Positions 1-13,830 are shown, counted from the stretch's first letter. The stretch: 64,000 bases of DNA from Populus alba (GCF_005239225.2 NC_133291.1:3348001-3412000), one strand, 5' to 3'. The notes: generated by a model from the sequence alone, not told the origin. Numbers and translations: made by a program.

Positions 1-1
1 A

Positions 2-136
2 TTATCGTCTAAGAAATTAAAGATCATAGAAGAAAGCAAGACTCTACCTTTTGAACAGAATAAAGCTAGCAAGCTTGTACCACAAAGCCATAACTTTTCA
101 GAGCACATGGCTAGTGGTCAGTTTGGCTGCATGTAA
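2..136 (+). CDS. possible 3' end of a gene entering from the left edge
   Basis: An open frame runs from the left edge (codon at 2-4) to a TAA at 134-136, giving 44 codons without a stop. The translated tail is hydrophilic, begins LSSKKLKIIEESK and ends in FSEHMASGQFGCM. Composition and codon use look more like coding sequence than the AT-rich DNA that follows, but the frame is too short to be sure and I do not recognise the family. It could equally be a chance open frame in a UTR or intron. The upstream part lies outside the window. Confidence 0.3.
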   Translation, partial: LSSKKLKIIEESKTLPFEQNKASKLVPQSHNFSEHMASGQFGCM

Positions 137-1781
137 CGTCTGCTCCCTTTCCCAATATTGGCGACCCAATATTGTTGACGGTAGGAGGCCAAAAATCAAT
201 CAACATATATGATGGAATAAGGTGGGGTGTTATATTCATATGTAGATTTGGTGATGATGATTTAACATTTTGCCAAAAAGAAAAGAAAAAAAAAAAGAAA
301 AAGTTGCAACGTGCATTTTTACAATTGAAATACGGGAACACGCATGTAATTGCTGCAGAAAGGATGGCCACCATTATTTGAACTACCTGATAGAAAGTGC
401 AGTTGTTTTTGTGAGTATGTAAACGAATAAATCTGCCCAGCAGATTCTTAATTAATCTCTTCCAACAAGTATATATGCAGTCATCGATGGCTATAAACAT
501 TGAATTCCATCTCAATCGATTAGAATCTTTCATCACACACACACACAGACATACATGCATCGTGTGCGTGTCTTTTCTTTTCGGAAGAAGACGGATCCCA
601 AAAGCTACTGTGTTGGTTGCAGATGGAGTGCTGTATATGTGGACCACTGCTCTTGCAGATGGGAAATAGTTTCTTCTTTTCCAGTCTTACTTGTGACAAT
701 GTTGAACAGGCCCTGTGCCATTACTTTAGAAGCTTTAACTATCTCTCCTGTCTCAATTATTTTCGCCAGCCAGAAGTGAATACGAGATACTGTTGCTTGT
801 CTGACATGGAGTCCATAGAATTCCATCTCAGGATAGAGAGATTCATTTAATTCTTAATCTTTCATAGTTATTTGTTTTTCCTCGTTGATGAGCTATGATT
901 ACACACTTAATCTTTCATATTCTCCCTTCCGTGCACTCCATTAATGCCAGGTGCTTTTTTAATCAGTTTACGCTACCAGCTAGATATATAGCTTATTCTC
1001 AGAAAATAGAAACACTTAGCATACATGAGCTGATTTAATTATTTTTTTATAGACACGAGCTGACTTAAAGTCTTAATATACACAGGGATGTGAGAATTCG
1101 AATCTCAACATTTTTATTTTTTAATCTCAACATTTTTTTATATATAAATTTTAAATTTAAAAAACTTTTATTTAAGAGTATTTGTTGAATAGACATAAAG
1201 TCACTTATTGAATTTGAAGTAAATATTTCAGTTTACGGATTGAAATGATTTTGTTTACACTCCACGCTCTAATGGTGATCACTATGAAGTTATTAGAATC
1301 TCTTTTTTAGATCAAAATCCACTCTAAATATCCACTTTTAAGTCTTTTTGCATATTCAATCCACATATCAAGTTTTAGGTTCTTCCTCTTTCAAAATTAT
1401 AGTTTTCTTACATATTTCTAGATTTCTTATTATTTTTTCCTTTCTAACCAGAGGTCAACTAATGTAGATTATAATTTATACGGTTTCGCTTGTAAATATT
1501 TGACCTTTAATTATCAATTATTTAGAATCTCATACTCTTACTAGCTAGTTTTTCTACGACAATTTTGTGTTTATTTTAGATTTGGGAGTTTTTGAGTAAA
1601 CAAAACTCTTATATTTTTACTATGCACTACTTTATATATCCAACCTAGGAAAAATGAAAAAAAAAAAAAAAACGCACCAGGCAATTCCTGTTATATATGC
1701 TCTATGGTCTACGCGCATGCGTCAAACTAAGCTCTTCCATATACTTTCCTGACTTGACAAGGAAAACATCTTTAGTTTCTC

Positions 1782-1783
<2 letters not shown>

Positions 1784-1841
<58 letters not shown>
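1784..1841. repeat. (AT)n microsatellite
   Basis: About 29 uninterrupted AT dinucleotide units. The short minus-strand open frame that translates through it as alternating I and Y is an artefact. Confidence 0.95.
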
Positions 1842-1845
<4 letters not shown>

Positions 1846-2599
1846 GTGATGTGCGCATGTTAATATGTATGGATAAAGAAGATGATATGTGTAGCAATTA
1901 GCAGGGAACACAGTGTGTGTTTCGATATGGTGCCACCTCTCAAGGGGGCATGGCTAGCCCTTAATTTGCACGCTTCAGAAATGCAGGGTGTGCGTACGAT
2001 TCAAGGGGGAAAGCGATTATAAGGACACTGTCCATGAATAATAATGCAATCAAATAACCAAGCCTTTTCTGGCTTCTCCTAACTTGGACCACAGTAGAAA
2101 TCAAAATGCTAGCTCATGATATGAGTCTTGACAAATTTAACATCACACACCCAATCACTCGAAAAATCCAAACATTCATGCATGCATTGCCAGATTCATC
2201 AAAGTTGCCATGTATAAAGGTGCAACGTGTTTCGTTAATAAATTAACCATGTTCGCTCTTTTCTTCTTTTAATTTGTCTCCTTTTATATTGTTTTAGAGA
2301 AAATATATAAGCTACCATTAATTCGTTAATAAATTAATCCAAAAATATCTTTAATCGTGAAGAAAAGCTATCCATTAAATAAAATATATAATGTCTGTTA
2401 TTACCTAGTTTACAGCCTCACATAAAAAAAAGATATAAAAAAAATTGTAAAACAAATATTGAAAGAAAATAAAAAAAAAATATATCAATGGTAAGAATAT
2501 ACCAGAATGCCCAGTAAATTATCAAATACTAGTTGAGAAAGATCAAAATATACAAAATTCAAAAATTTTACAGTGTATTCTCGACTGATAATGTCTTAT

Positions 2600-3010
2600 T
2601 GGCAAATAAAAATTCAATTCAAGGAGGACATTAAAAAAACTTAAGAATTTATTGAATTTATTGAGGGTTTAATTGTAAGAAAAAATAATTTTTGAAGTCA
2701 TTGTACGTTTTGATTGAAAAAAATTGAAGTTTAGGGGTTGAATTGTAATTTTAAAGAGTTAATTTGATCAAATAAAGAGTTTAATTGCATAGATATTGAA
2801 GTTTAAGGGCAATTAAGAACTTGATTAAAAAAAATTCAAAACTAAGGACAAAATCAGAGGCTAAATTCAAGAATTTTTATATGTTTTTATGGGAGTTTAA
2901 TATGTTTTTTTGCTTTAGTTTTGTTTTTGGCTTGTTTTCAAGTCAAACTAAAATATTTTTTTGGATCATTGTCAGACAAAAAATTTCGGGTCAGCTCGGT
3001 CGGGTCGAGT
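2600..3010 (+). repeat. retroelement-like remnant, copy A
   Basis: A non-coding segment with phrases such as 'gggtttaattgtaag' and 'ttgaagtttaagggcaatta', followed by a T-rich part and a 'tcgggtcagctcggtcgggt' stretch. The reverse complement of 11510-12960 carries the same phrases in the same order, so these are two dispersed copies in opposite orientation. The 'ttgaagtttagggg..aattg' style is common in plant LTR regions. No coding domain or intact LTR pair is seen, so the class is inference. Confidence 0.5.
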
Positions 3011-5964
3011 AAAAAATAGGTTTAAGAGTTTAATACCTTGTTTGGTTTTTTTGTTACTAAAGGTTTTTTTTTTTTTTTCCTGTTAGGGTGTGTTTGATAA
3101 AAACCTTTTAAGTCTATTTTTAGTAATTTTATTTAAAATGAGTTTTAATCAAACAAAGCCCTTACAACATAAAAAAAATATTTTTTTTTAGCATATGACT
3201 AAAAATCCTAAAGTTATTTAAGGTTTTTTTATATAAAAAAAATCAAAAATACTTTGACATGTTTTTTTTTTTTTAAATTGCATGTATTTAAGGATTTTGT
3301 CCTACATTTTAAAAATATATAAAAAAATTATTTTTTTTCTTTTAATATATAAAATTATGAACTTGTACATACAACAAATTTCTGATATTAAATAAAAAAA
3401 TAATTTATTTTATTTTTGACATTGGCATTAAAATGGTTAAGTTTTAACTTGAAAAATAAAAATTTCTTTACCAAAAATGACTTTTCTTAAACTTTAGATG
3501 GACTAACTGTTAGAAAACATAATATTAACTTAGTTTTCATCATACAAATAAACAATATAATTTATTTTAGGTAAAGTATATTAAAGATACTATTAAAAAT
3601 TTTAATGATCAAAATATTAGTCGATAACTCTTCTATTTTCCTAATACTAAAATACAAGAATTTCTTTATTTTTTTATCTGTATAATTTCACTAACCAGAA
3701 CATATCTTCTCATTAAAAAGGGAAATATTCCAATCCATACTCAGCTGTTTATAATTAAAAGGCCGTGATTAGCGCCCAAGTGAGTGATCTGTTTGATTGG
3801 CAGAAATTATGATTAACGTGGTCTTTGTCTACATTGAGATGCATACACTCCTAGCTACTCAGTTTCCAATTTATTTATGCTATGTTTACAATTTAATTCG
3901 GTGAAGCCTGCTCAATGTGAGCATCACTAGCTCCTCAATAAATTGTTTTCGAATTAATTAATGATCTCTATGCCAAATTTTGTTATTATCGCAATCTTTA
4001 AACACCAAACAGGACATTGTATATATTTAAATGTTTGCTAGATGTTTTTCTTCAGTCTTGAAAAAAAAATAAGACAGAACTTCAAAAAAATTTAAATCCC
4101 AAATCTTGTTCCTGTAACATTTTTATTTTTTTTAAAAAAAAAAAAAAACAAATACTACCCCTCCATAGTACGTGATTTTATCCAGCAACAAACTAACCTT
4201 TACGCGATGGCTGCGTAGTCTTTTTTTGTTTTCAATAGGGAACATATGCCACGAATTTGTAGTTGTACATGGGAGATTATGTTTGTTAATGAGTATTAGA
4301 AACCTAATTAACGAAGTGATGACATTAAGAATTATCGTGCATAAATAAAAAAAAATCAAGAATTTTAAGTATTAAAAAGAGCGTTTGTCTGGCTAAAAGT
4401 TCAGAGAATGTTATAGATCAATTCATCCAATTGATAAATAAGTGATGTCTAAATGTGGACATCTTAAAACGAATTTATGTGATGAAATTATATTGCTCCA
4501 TGTCGCGAATCCTCAGGAACAATAAATACCCATAAAGTTTTATATATTTCAGTAATGCCCCTTCTAGAGATCGTGAGATATCATTCTTGACTAATTCGAT
4601 CTCGTCATGCAAGGCACAATTTGACTTTTATTCTTTGATTCAGCCAAAAAACAAAGAAAACAGGTTAGTAGTGTGATATTGCGATGCTATGCATGAACTT
4701 TTCAATTACAGTCAGAATTCCATTTTATAGAATGTGACAAGAATCTGGTAATTAAGATTTTGTTGTCGAACGAATTGATTGGAATATTAAAAAAAATGAT
4801 TTACCAATTTAAAATAAATATCACAAGAATCGATTGAGTGAATTATATGGAACAGAAATAGGTTAATTTTCTAATATTCTTAAAAACATGACAGAACATT
4901 TTTTTTTTTTTTAGTGAATGATGTATTTGGAATTTTATTGAACTCTGACTAATCCCATCAAGTGGGATAGCTCACTAAAAAGTAAAACTTTGCTAGTAAT
5001 GATGTGATTCATAAAAAAACTTGAACTCAAAATTTTATTTAAAAAATTAAATACCAAACTACTTTTAAGCTACGTCTGTGTTTGAAATACCTGTGACTGT
5101 GATGGTCATATTCTTTAGTATATGATCAATTGATTAATGTTTTTAATATTCCGCTTTATAACAGCGATGGTGGAAATGTAGGAGACGAGCTAGAGTAGAA
5201 ATTATATGATTTACGTGATTCCTCAAACAACCTCCTCGGTGCACGCATGTGGCAAGACACTGTGGGGGAGCTGTGTGGGCTTGAGGACCAACCATTTCCT
5301 CCCTCGTGGTTGTTGGATGTGAATGGCAATACAAGAAACGTGTAAAGGGCACGGTGACAAGAATCTACGTTAATAGGCGACCCAAGGAAAAAAAGAAACC
5401 ACTAAAAGTTTCCATGCAAAAATAACAGTAAAAAAGAAAAACCGCTGCAGACAAACCCAAGAAAATAAAGGCAAATTCGACAGTGACACTTCCAGCAAGG
5501 ATGCCCTTACCAAGACCTGCTTTTCCTAGCTTTTTAGTTCTCTGATATTTTTATTATTATATTTAAGTAAAAAGGATATAATGCAATATGAAACTTCGCT
5601 TAGGGTTCCTCTCTCTGCATGGCCACTAATCACTTTACATATGTGGGCTGATCAGCAGAGGGACACTGTAAATTAAAAGCGCATAGTGTCAAAAGAAGCT
5701 TACACGTTAAGATAAGAAAATTAATCTCATTGCATTGCATTGAAACCCTAACCTTGATTTATTTAAGAAATTTAATAAAAGAAAAGGAGAGAATTTCGTG
5801 GAGGGAGATGGTTAAAATAAATAAACACACAGAACCCTCCTTTATCTTTCCATCTCCTTCTCTTTTTCTCTGCAACTCCCTTCTCTTGATGTGATTCTCC
5901 ACCATATCTCCCAAAAAAGAACCCTATCGACCTTTACAAAAGAGAGAATTAAAGCTCAAGCACC

Positions 5965-7153
5965 ATGGCCTTCTCATCCATTCCAGCCTATCTAGGTTCA
6001 CGCAATTGGCAACAGGTAGGAGGTTTTTTCCCTCTTAATTCTCTCTCTACTTGCAACTGACTATACAGCTTCCTCTCCAAAAAAGCAATTACAAAGATAA
6101 ATAATATTCCTGTCCTACACCTTTTATTTTATCTCCTCCTGAATATACTAAATATTTGATTTCTTTCTTCCTCTATTTATTTTTGATCTTTTGCAGCAAC
6201 CTAATAATCAGCCTCCAGGAGCCGGAAATGAAAACCCTCAACTTCCACCTCAGCCGGCACCACCTCCAGGTGGTGGCTATGGTGATGGAAGCACAGGTTC
6301 ATTCAGGCCTGGCTCGATGACTGATCGAGCCAGGCTAGCCAAGATTCAACTACCTGAAACAGCCCTTAAATGTCCAAGATGTGAATCAACAAATACCAAA
6401 TTCTGTTACTTCAATAATTACAGCCTCTCCCAGCCTCGCCACTTTTGCAAGGCTTGCAGGCGATATTGGACTAGTGGAGGTGCACTAAGGAACGTGCCTG
6501 TTGGCGGTGGCTGTAGAAGGAATAAAAGGAGCAAAGGAAGCGGTAGATCAAAATTTCCAATTAAAGCAGTCTCTAGCTCAAGTGGCGGACTTGCTTCTAA
6601 TTGTTGCACTGCTGATATTCTAGGGCACATGCCCCCTCCACCACCACAGCTGCAGATTTTGCCACCGTTGCATCATCTTGGCGACTACAATTCCGCAGAT
6701 ATTGGGTTAGATTTTGGTGGAATTCAGCATTCAATAGGGGTAACAGCTGGCGGAGGTGATGGTGTAGAATTTCAGATTGGCAGTAGTACTAGTTCAAATG
6801 GTGTTGCCGGGTCTATTTTATCTAGTGGGCTAGTTGAGCAGTGGAGATTGCAACAAGTTCAACAACAATTGCAGCAATTTCCTTTCTTGTCTAATATGGA
6901 ACCACCGAGTGGTTTGTTTTCATTTGAGGGTGGAGGGATTGAATCATCAAATTATGCCGGTCAGATTCGGTCCAAGCCGTTGGACAGTACTACTGGGGCT
7001 ACTCACCTAGCTACAGTAAAAAAGGAAGAGAATCGAAGGCTGAATTTATCGAAAAACGTTTTGGGTATCTCAGGAATTGATCAGCTCTGGGGTGGAAACA
7101 ATGCATGGACTGATCTTCCTGGTTTCACTTCTTCTACAAGCCATCTATTATGA
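5965..7153 (+). CDS. Dof-type zinc-finger transcription factor (DOF2.4/DOF5.1-like)
   Basis: Two coding exons: 5965-6015 and 6197-7153. The phase-0 intron 6016-6196 has GT (CAG|gtagga) and AG (ttgcag) ends. The product is 335 aa. The Dof domain lies at about residues 74-128 with C76-X2-C79-X21-C101-X2-C104, the single zinc finger that binds AAAG cores in promoters. The start gives [17 protein letters not shown], close in style to the N-terminus of Arabidopsis DOF2.4 and DOF5.1 (the PEAR group, which acts in early phloem and vascular growth), and the tiny first exon is also usual there. Gly/Ser/Gln-rich stretches with no other domain follow, including a QQVQQQLQQ run near residue 235, as expected for an activation region. 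The leader is CT-rich. The orthologue assignment within the Dof family is inference; nuclear location is known for the family. Confidence 0.93.
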
Positions 7154-8299
7154 TTTTGATGTGTTTTTCTGTCCAAAACTCCACCCAATCTTGGTGTTTT
7201 CTATTGTATTACCACAGGTTCAGTGAAGAGTAATCAGCTTGAAGATAAAAGAGAACTTTCAAGTTTCAATCAATTATCCTAACTTCGCAAGTTCAATCAC
7301 TAAAATCTTTAAGTTGAGCCACGAGAAGGATGGATCAAAGAACTTGTCTACTCACGATCTACTGAATTCAAGAACTTAGAAATGGTAGGCCTCTAGTCTT
7401 GAAGTTTATTTTTCTGCTGGCATTTTTTTCCTTGTATTCTATGGGATTGTGTTACAAATTTAGGGTATATGTTTCCATGGAGTTGGATATCTGACATGAA
7501 TGGCTTAAACTATTATAATTGGCCTATCTATATATGCAGTGTACTAAGGTATTTTCCTTGAGATGATATGTGAATTTATTTTCTATATTTTGCGCTATTC
7601 CTTCTTCTTTCAATATCTGAAAATTGTTCTTTCTTCTCTCTAGATCTTCAGTATTATCGCCGAATTTTGTAAGCTGATGTGTTCATGGTATTCTTTTTTT
7701 AATGCTAACCAGTATCATTTGCGTCCTGTCCATGCACCCAGCTTGTCCTCGTGATAAAGTTTCTATAATCGAATCCATCTTTAATGCTAAAAGGAAATCA
7801 TCATGATGATATCCCAAATTAAACTCAGATAGTTTGTGGGTAATAGCAATTACCCGGATTTTGAGAAAAGTGAGTAAGTGGGTGTTAAGAGGGAGGGAGG
7901 TATGATATCCTTTTGGAAGGTTGTGGACGTACTTGACTGAAAATGATTATATAATTATGGGTGATTCGCCATATGAGAAGTACTTACTTGTTGTATCCGT
8001 GCCTGTTAGAAACTCTGAGTGGTAGAGCTGGATATATATACATGGACAAGAAGAAACTAAAGAAACGCCAAAATTCCACTCAAATCCATGCATAGACACC
8101 CTATCTAGAATAGGATTCCCGGATCTTGTTTGCAAAAAACTAACGTAAGACTGCTGCAGTTTCTAGGCTCTAGACACAGTCAAAAGTTGTGCAAGAACGC
8201 ACAAAAACTGCTAGACCTTCTTCAAGTTTTGTTTGATTTTTGTTCCCTACTTTTATTAACCCTGTGGTAAGCATAACCTTAGTGACTGCATTGTTTAAT

Positions 8300-8302
<3 letters not shown>

Positions 8303-8344
<42 letters not shown>
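8303..8344. repeat. (AT)n microsatellite
   Basis: About 21 AT units without interruption. Confidence 0.95.
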
Positions 8345-8347
<3 letters not shown>

Positions 8348-9134
8348 CTCATGCTGATAATCTCAGCCGTGTTTTATGGGGATTATGATTGCCATTATTA
8401 AAAATCTTTGTTGGGTTTTCATCTTAGTGTAAGAGATATATATATAGAATATTGGAATCTGGGATTTGGATCTGCTTTTGCAATAACCAATGATATTTAC
8501 CAACAAGGAATAAAGGCATCCCTAATATGTTAAAAAAAGCAAATGATCACTCTCTATCTCTTTCTCTCTCATGAGAGTGAAACAGTGATCGAGGATGTGG
8601 GGTATTTTTGGTCGGTTGAATGTGAGGTATATTGATGAGATTGTGATGATCCCAACATTCTCGATAGTAATGTCGCTAAGTGAGGATGTATAGCTTAACG
8701 AGAAGGAAAAAAAAAAAACAAAAACATATATAAGAAGAAGAAGAAGATCTGAGGAAGGAGGTAGGAAATCCAAGCGATGACATATAGGATTAACTTTTTT
8801 TGTTGATGCCACGTGTAATGTTAAAATTTATCTCATGTTCGAGCTCTAGGTTACTCATATGATGGCCACTGGAGACTTACATGGTCGTTAACTTAAGGAT
8901 CTGTGGAATTAGTTGAGGTGCGCGCAAGCTGGCCCGGACACCACGTTAAACTAAAAAAAAAAAATTTACCAATTCATCAATATTTTTATTTGTATTTATT
9001 AATTTTTTTGGTAATGATAGTTGTGAATATGAAGTTTTTTTTTTTTTTTTTTAAATAACACTAATAAAAGAAGCGATAAACAAACTAGAAAAGCGGAGAC
9101 AATTGAATGTCCAAACTTTTGTCTGTTGAAAACA

Positions 9135-9231
9135 GCGCAACCTTCATAAATTTTGAATGTTCGAATTTTGGACCTTCATTTAGACAATTTAGTTCCCAAA
9201 TTTTGAACATTCAAATTTGTGAAGGTTGCGC
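9135..9231. repeat. near-perfect inverted repeat (foldback hairpin)
   Basis: The left arm 9135-9171 starts 'gcgcaaccttcataaatttt'; the right arm 9196-9231 ends 'gtgaaggttgcgc' and is its reverse complement with a few substitutions and one single-base offset. The arms are about 36-37 bp and the loop about 24 bp. A further partial copy of the arm, 'gcgcaacattcat', lies just downstream at about 9245. It could be a tiny foldback element, a MITE tip pair or a small-RNA precursor; the sequence does not decide. Confidence 0.8.
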
Positions 9232-9705
9232 TCTTCTCCAAGAGCGCAACATTCATGATTTTTTTTATGTTTTAAAAATTAAATAATATTGAAAATGGAC
9301 TCAGTGATTAGAGACCCGATTTGAAATTAAGTTATCCAAATATAGGTTTAGAAAAATTAAAGGTAAGGAAAAAAATCGTACATACCTCACAATGCATGTT
9401 CGTAAAAATAATAAACACTAAAAGACAAAGGTAAGTTACATCAACAGTTTGTTGTCTACATCTCAAAACTTAACTTCATGGTATTGTTTATACAGTAAGT
9501 AGAACAAAAGAGTTGTGAGGAAAATAAATTAGACCGGTGTGCTCACTTAGAGATTTTGATATAGAGGGGAAGATAAAGATGGCAAGTTGAACCCACACAC
9601 GATTGAAAGATTGGGACATGACATTTCGGTAATAAAAAAAAAAAAGTTGATTACACAATTCTAGAGTAAAGTGATATATCAAAAGATAGTGGACTAAAAC
9701 ATCAT

Positions 9706-9750
9706 TATTTTTATTTTTATTTTTATTTTTATTTTTATTTTTATTTTTAT
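9706..9750. repeat. (ATTTTT)n short tandem repeat
   Basis: Seven or so ATTTTT units in a row. A similar tract sits at about 47388-47416. Confidence 0.9.
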
Positions 9751-11509
9751 TAAAAATTTGTATATCTCAAGATTGACTTGTCAATTTTGGATTAATTAAA
9801 GCTAGGACATCCAGGTTAACCAAGCTTATATTAAGTTTAATCGGGTGAGCTTCTTGGTTGGTTTAATTTTGCAACCTTCATTATTATTATTTTAGTTTTT
9901 AAGGTTGCAATATTGAAAATAACACAACCTCAAAATATTATATAGTTTGCAATATTTCTAAACAACACAGCTAGCTAGCATATGGGAAAAAAAAAATAAA
10001 GATTGTGTTACAATCTATGAATATGTGATATTTCCCTGAAAATTTTCTAGATTACATTGTTTTATATATAAAAAAAAATCATGTATTGAGATGTCATTGT
10101 TGCTATTACTTTCACTATCTTTCTCTCTCACCCTGATGAGTCTATGAGATTTTGATCTATGCTAGCTCTTTTATTGCAAGCCCTTTCATTCCTTATATTC
10201 TTCCATGAGTGTTGAATCATGTAATGTGTTAGATTCTTAATTGCTTGGTCATTTCTAGATGTCCATTTCATAAATCATTAAAAAAAAGATGGCAAAAAGA
10301 AGTGAGGAAGATAAATTTTCTTTTACTTGTAGTCTTTTGTTTTTCTTTCTTTCTTTCTTTGTTTCAAAATACAAATAAAGAAAGAATAACTTTTGAGGAT
10401 TTGTGTAGAAAAACTTCATAAAGAAAAGATCTCTCTCTCTCTCTCGGTCAAATATTCGAATAAATTCGATCGATGACATTCACCTTTAATAAAAAAAAGG
10501 AAACAGAGATATTTTCTATTAAAATTCTATTCGTGCAACTAGAAAAATAACGATAATGATAAACAAGGCATTCTAATTTATGAACTTGTTTAATTTATTT
10601 TCTTCTAAATTGTTGTTGTCTATCATTTACACTCTATTTATAGCTATATTTCAAAATTTCTCCTTTCTAGACAATACACCTCTCTCTCTCATGCGAATAC
10701 ACACGCACGCACGTACATATATGGTTAATGATTGCATAAGGCATGTGTAGGCTCAATTGTATCTTATTGATCTTATTTTTAATCTTGGTCTAATTAATTG
10801 ATATATTTTTTATCGCTCGTGTGCAGCCCGGATTGGGATTTTTAGTGGTGATGTGTGTGGAAATGATAGGAAATTCTTGTCCTTTATCAGTAAAAAATGA
10901 AAATGGAAGTCGTCACCTAGTATTTTGATCATTAGAAACTTTAACTGGTCTCAGAGTTAGGGTAAGAGAATTGATTGCGTAAAAAAATATATTAGCACTT
11001 TTAGTACGCCCTACATGAGTAATCTGAATTGTTTATTTGTCTGATATAAACTAATGTTTTGTTTTGTTTTGTTTTCTAATCCTTGATTTATTTAGGGTTT
11101 AAGAAAAGTTCCTTTATGGTAAGAAGTCTTTATCTTATCAGGTTAAAACCTAATTATTCTAATGTAAAAAAAAAAATAAATTAAAATGAGTTGTTTTTTT
11201 ATTTAATATTGAGATACGTCTCATGTATAAGTTTATAATCTCGTATGTTAAAAAAAATAATAATAATTTTTTTATATTTTAAAAATATAGGCTAAGTTCT
11301 AATGAATAATCGTAAACTAGTTATGATATCCTTTGACAAATTCTTGTATTTTTTTTTAAGTATGATAAAAAAAAAACATTTTTTTATATAAAAAATAAAA
11401 TATGCATAGAATTTTTAGAATTTTTCCACATGTAAGAAAAAAGAAAATACTTTTGTTATAAAAAAGATTACAAGCCAAATAAAGTCTTAATCTTTTGACC
11501 CAATTTTAA

Positions 11510-12960
11510 CTTAACTAGGTTAACTTGAAATTTTTTATTCGACTATAAATCATACCAAAAATTTTGGTATGACTCGAAAACCATCCTAAAACAAAATCAA
11601 AGTAAAAAAAACAGAATAAAAAAATATAAAAACTCAAAAATTCTTGAACAAAATGGATTAAACACACAAAAAAAAAATACATAGAACACCAAACTAAAAC
11701 TAAAAAATATAGGTTCCAAATCAGACCTGATATAGACAAATCAGAGGCATAAATATATTGAAAATCATGCAAGGGATCAATAATGTAACATCTATTTATT
11801 TTTATTATCACTTAAATATCACAATTTTATTAAAATAAATTTTAGTTCAAATTTAAAATTTTATGATTAAATCCCATAAAAAAAACATGTTATTGATACA
11901 AATAAACTTTAAATTATTTATTAATCAAGCACAATGAAGAGTTATGTGCAGGGTAATGGACCAAAATTGGTCAAAACCTAGTGTTAGGGCAATATTCTTC
12001 CTAATAATAAAAATATTACCCATAAACCCAACTATAAACCTCGCATAGGAAGGCATTATCAAGCTTAGAAAATAGCACTTTTGGATTCTAAAGCATGCTT
12101 TCTTTAACACAATAAGTTATACTACCATAAACAAACATGTTTGAATTACAAAAACTAACAAATAATATTAAAATATCATAATCAAGCATGAGATACTAAA
12201 TAAAAAAACCATTAACTTAAAACACTCTAAATGTTCATGCAATATGGATCAAAAATTAATTTTTTAAATTCATTTTGTATATGAACAAACCTAGCAAACT
12301 CATAATAAATGATTTTACTTTAACATGCATTGCTTAAGTTAAACTAAAACAACATTATATAAAAACAACAAAATACTTTAAAAAGAACACAATAAATAAA
12401 GATCACAACAACAAAGAGGTAAATAAAACATCACTTGTTTCAAATCTCTTTTCTATATTTATAAACATAAATATAAAATAAAAATAAATAAAAAAACATC
12501 TCAAGCAGGCCTTACTCTCATTTTGTTTTCATTTGAAAAGTTTTGTGTGTCACAAATTTATTATCCTTTTAAAACTTAGAAAATCTTTGTATTAGACCCT
12601 TGAACTTTTACACTTAGGTTTGTTATTGATATTTTCTAACTTTTTTCCTCCCCTTTTAGCCTTTATATTCATGCGTCTTTTTAAGTTTGGTCATTGGTTT
12701 TGGATTTTTTTCAATCAAGTCTTTAATTGCCCATCAAACTTCAATATTTATGCAATTAAATATTTGATTTGCCCAAATTAATTCTTAAAAATTATAATTC
12801 AACCATCAGATTTTAATTTCTTCCAATTAAAACATAGATTGATTTTGAAAATTAATTTTTCTAACAATTAAAGCCCTCAATAAATTTAATTAAACCTTGA
12901 AATTTTTTAATTGAGTCTTTAAATATCCAATTTATCCAATTTAAAATTTTTTCTCTTTAA
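11510..12960 (-). repeat. retroelement-like remnant, copy B, probably with a nested insertion
   Basis: The reverse complement of 12650-12960 matches 2630-2840, and the reverse complement of 11510-11660 matches 2865-3010, in the same order as in copy A. In copy A the two blocks are almost adjacent; here about 0.8-1 kb of AT-rich DNA separates them, roughly 11700-12600. That suggests an insertion here or a deletion in A. No protein domain is seen. Confidence 0.5.
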
Positions 12961-13679
12961 ATTGATTTTTCTTCAGCACCAATAGGATCTTCCTTCACCA
13001 GTAAAAAATACACTACTATTTTTTTTAATTTTATATATTTTGATCTTCTTCAATCAGTTTTTGGTGATTTTTTTGGTGTTCTTGTATTTTTTTTCACTGG
13101 TATATTTTTTATTTTCTTCCAATAGTTTTTTAATTTTCTTTTTTTTGTCTGATTTTTCTTTGCACGTGAGACCAAAAAAAGGAGAACAACAGTACTTTTG
13201 TTCGTGTCCGGGGCTAAAGATTTATTAGGTGATTGATTGATTATACTTTTTGATCGTCTGTTGCATGATCATCAACCACATAAAAAGTTATTGGAATTTT
13301 GCGTAGAGAAGCACTAATTTTCATTCAAGCACAGTTTTGTAATGATTCTATATGGAGTCCTGCAATAATTAAGTAAAGAATCATGTCTTGACACGAAGAG
13401 AAAAGGCAGAGAGATATGGAACGACATGGTTGACCAATCTCTTGAACGAGGACTCGTCTTTTCTGAATATGAGAAACATTTTCGTTTCTTCTTACACTTG
13501 TTGTTGATTAAACCCTCCTGATTTATAATTATCTTCAGTGCTGATACAAAAGAAGATTCCTCACAAGTGAAGATCCTGAACGTCATATTAGACGGTCATG
13601 TCACACACGTATATCTTTTTATTATTTAATTATTCTTAAAACATGATACCACCTCAAATATCGAAGAGAGAATTGCATC

Positions 13680-13830
13680 TCTTATTTTTTTAAAAATATT
13701 TTTTATGTTAAAATATATTTAAATAATATTTTATTTTTAGTTTTTAAAAATTATTTTTAAAATCATCACATTAAAAAAATTTAAAATATATAAAAAAAAT
13801 TATTTTTTTAATTTATTAAAAGCACAAGTT
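13680..13830. repeat. AT-rich dispersed repeat core
   Basis: Carries the recurring pattern 'ttttatgttaaaatatattt' followed by 'tttttaaaaattattttta' and a 'catcacattaaaa' phrase, also found at other positions in the window. No clear terminal repeats. Confidence 0.5.

Larger units (their letters stand above)
137..5900. other. intergenic region upstream of the Dof gene
   Basis: No convincing gene is visible. It contains A/T-rich spacer, a long (AT)n tract at about 1784-1841, a retroelement-like remnant at about 2600-3010 and AT-rich repeat debris at about 3080-3480. Short open frames at 475-850 lie on both strands, show no recognisable domain and are not called. Confidence 0.6.

Noticed and set aside
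1702..1911. 69-codon minus-strand frame with alternating I-Y
   Set aside because: Produced by the (AT)n microsatellite.
10820..11050. Segment with 'gaagtcgtcacctagtattt' resembling leader regions of some LTR retroelements
   Set aside because: The resemblance is from memory, there is no LTR, primer site or coding domain to confirm it, so it is not listed as an element.
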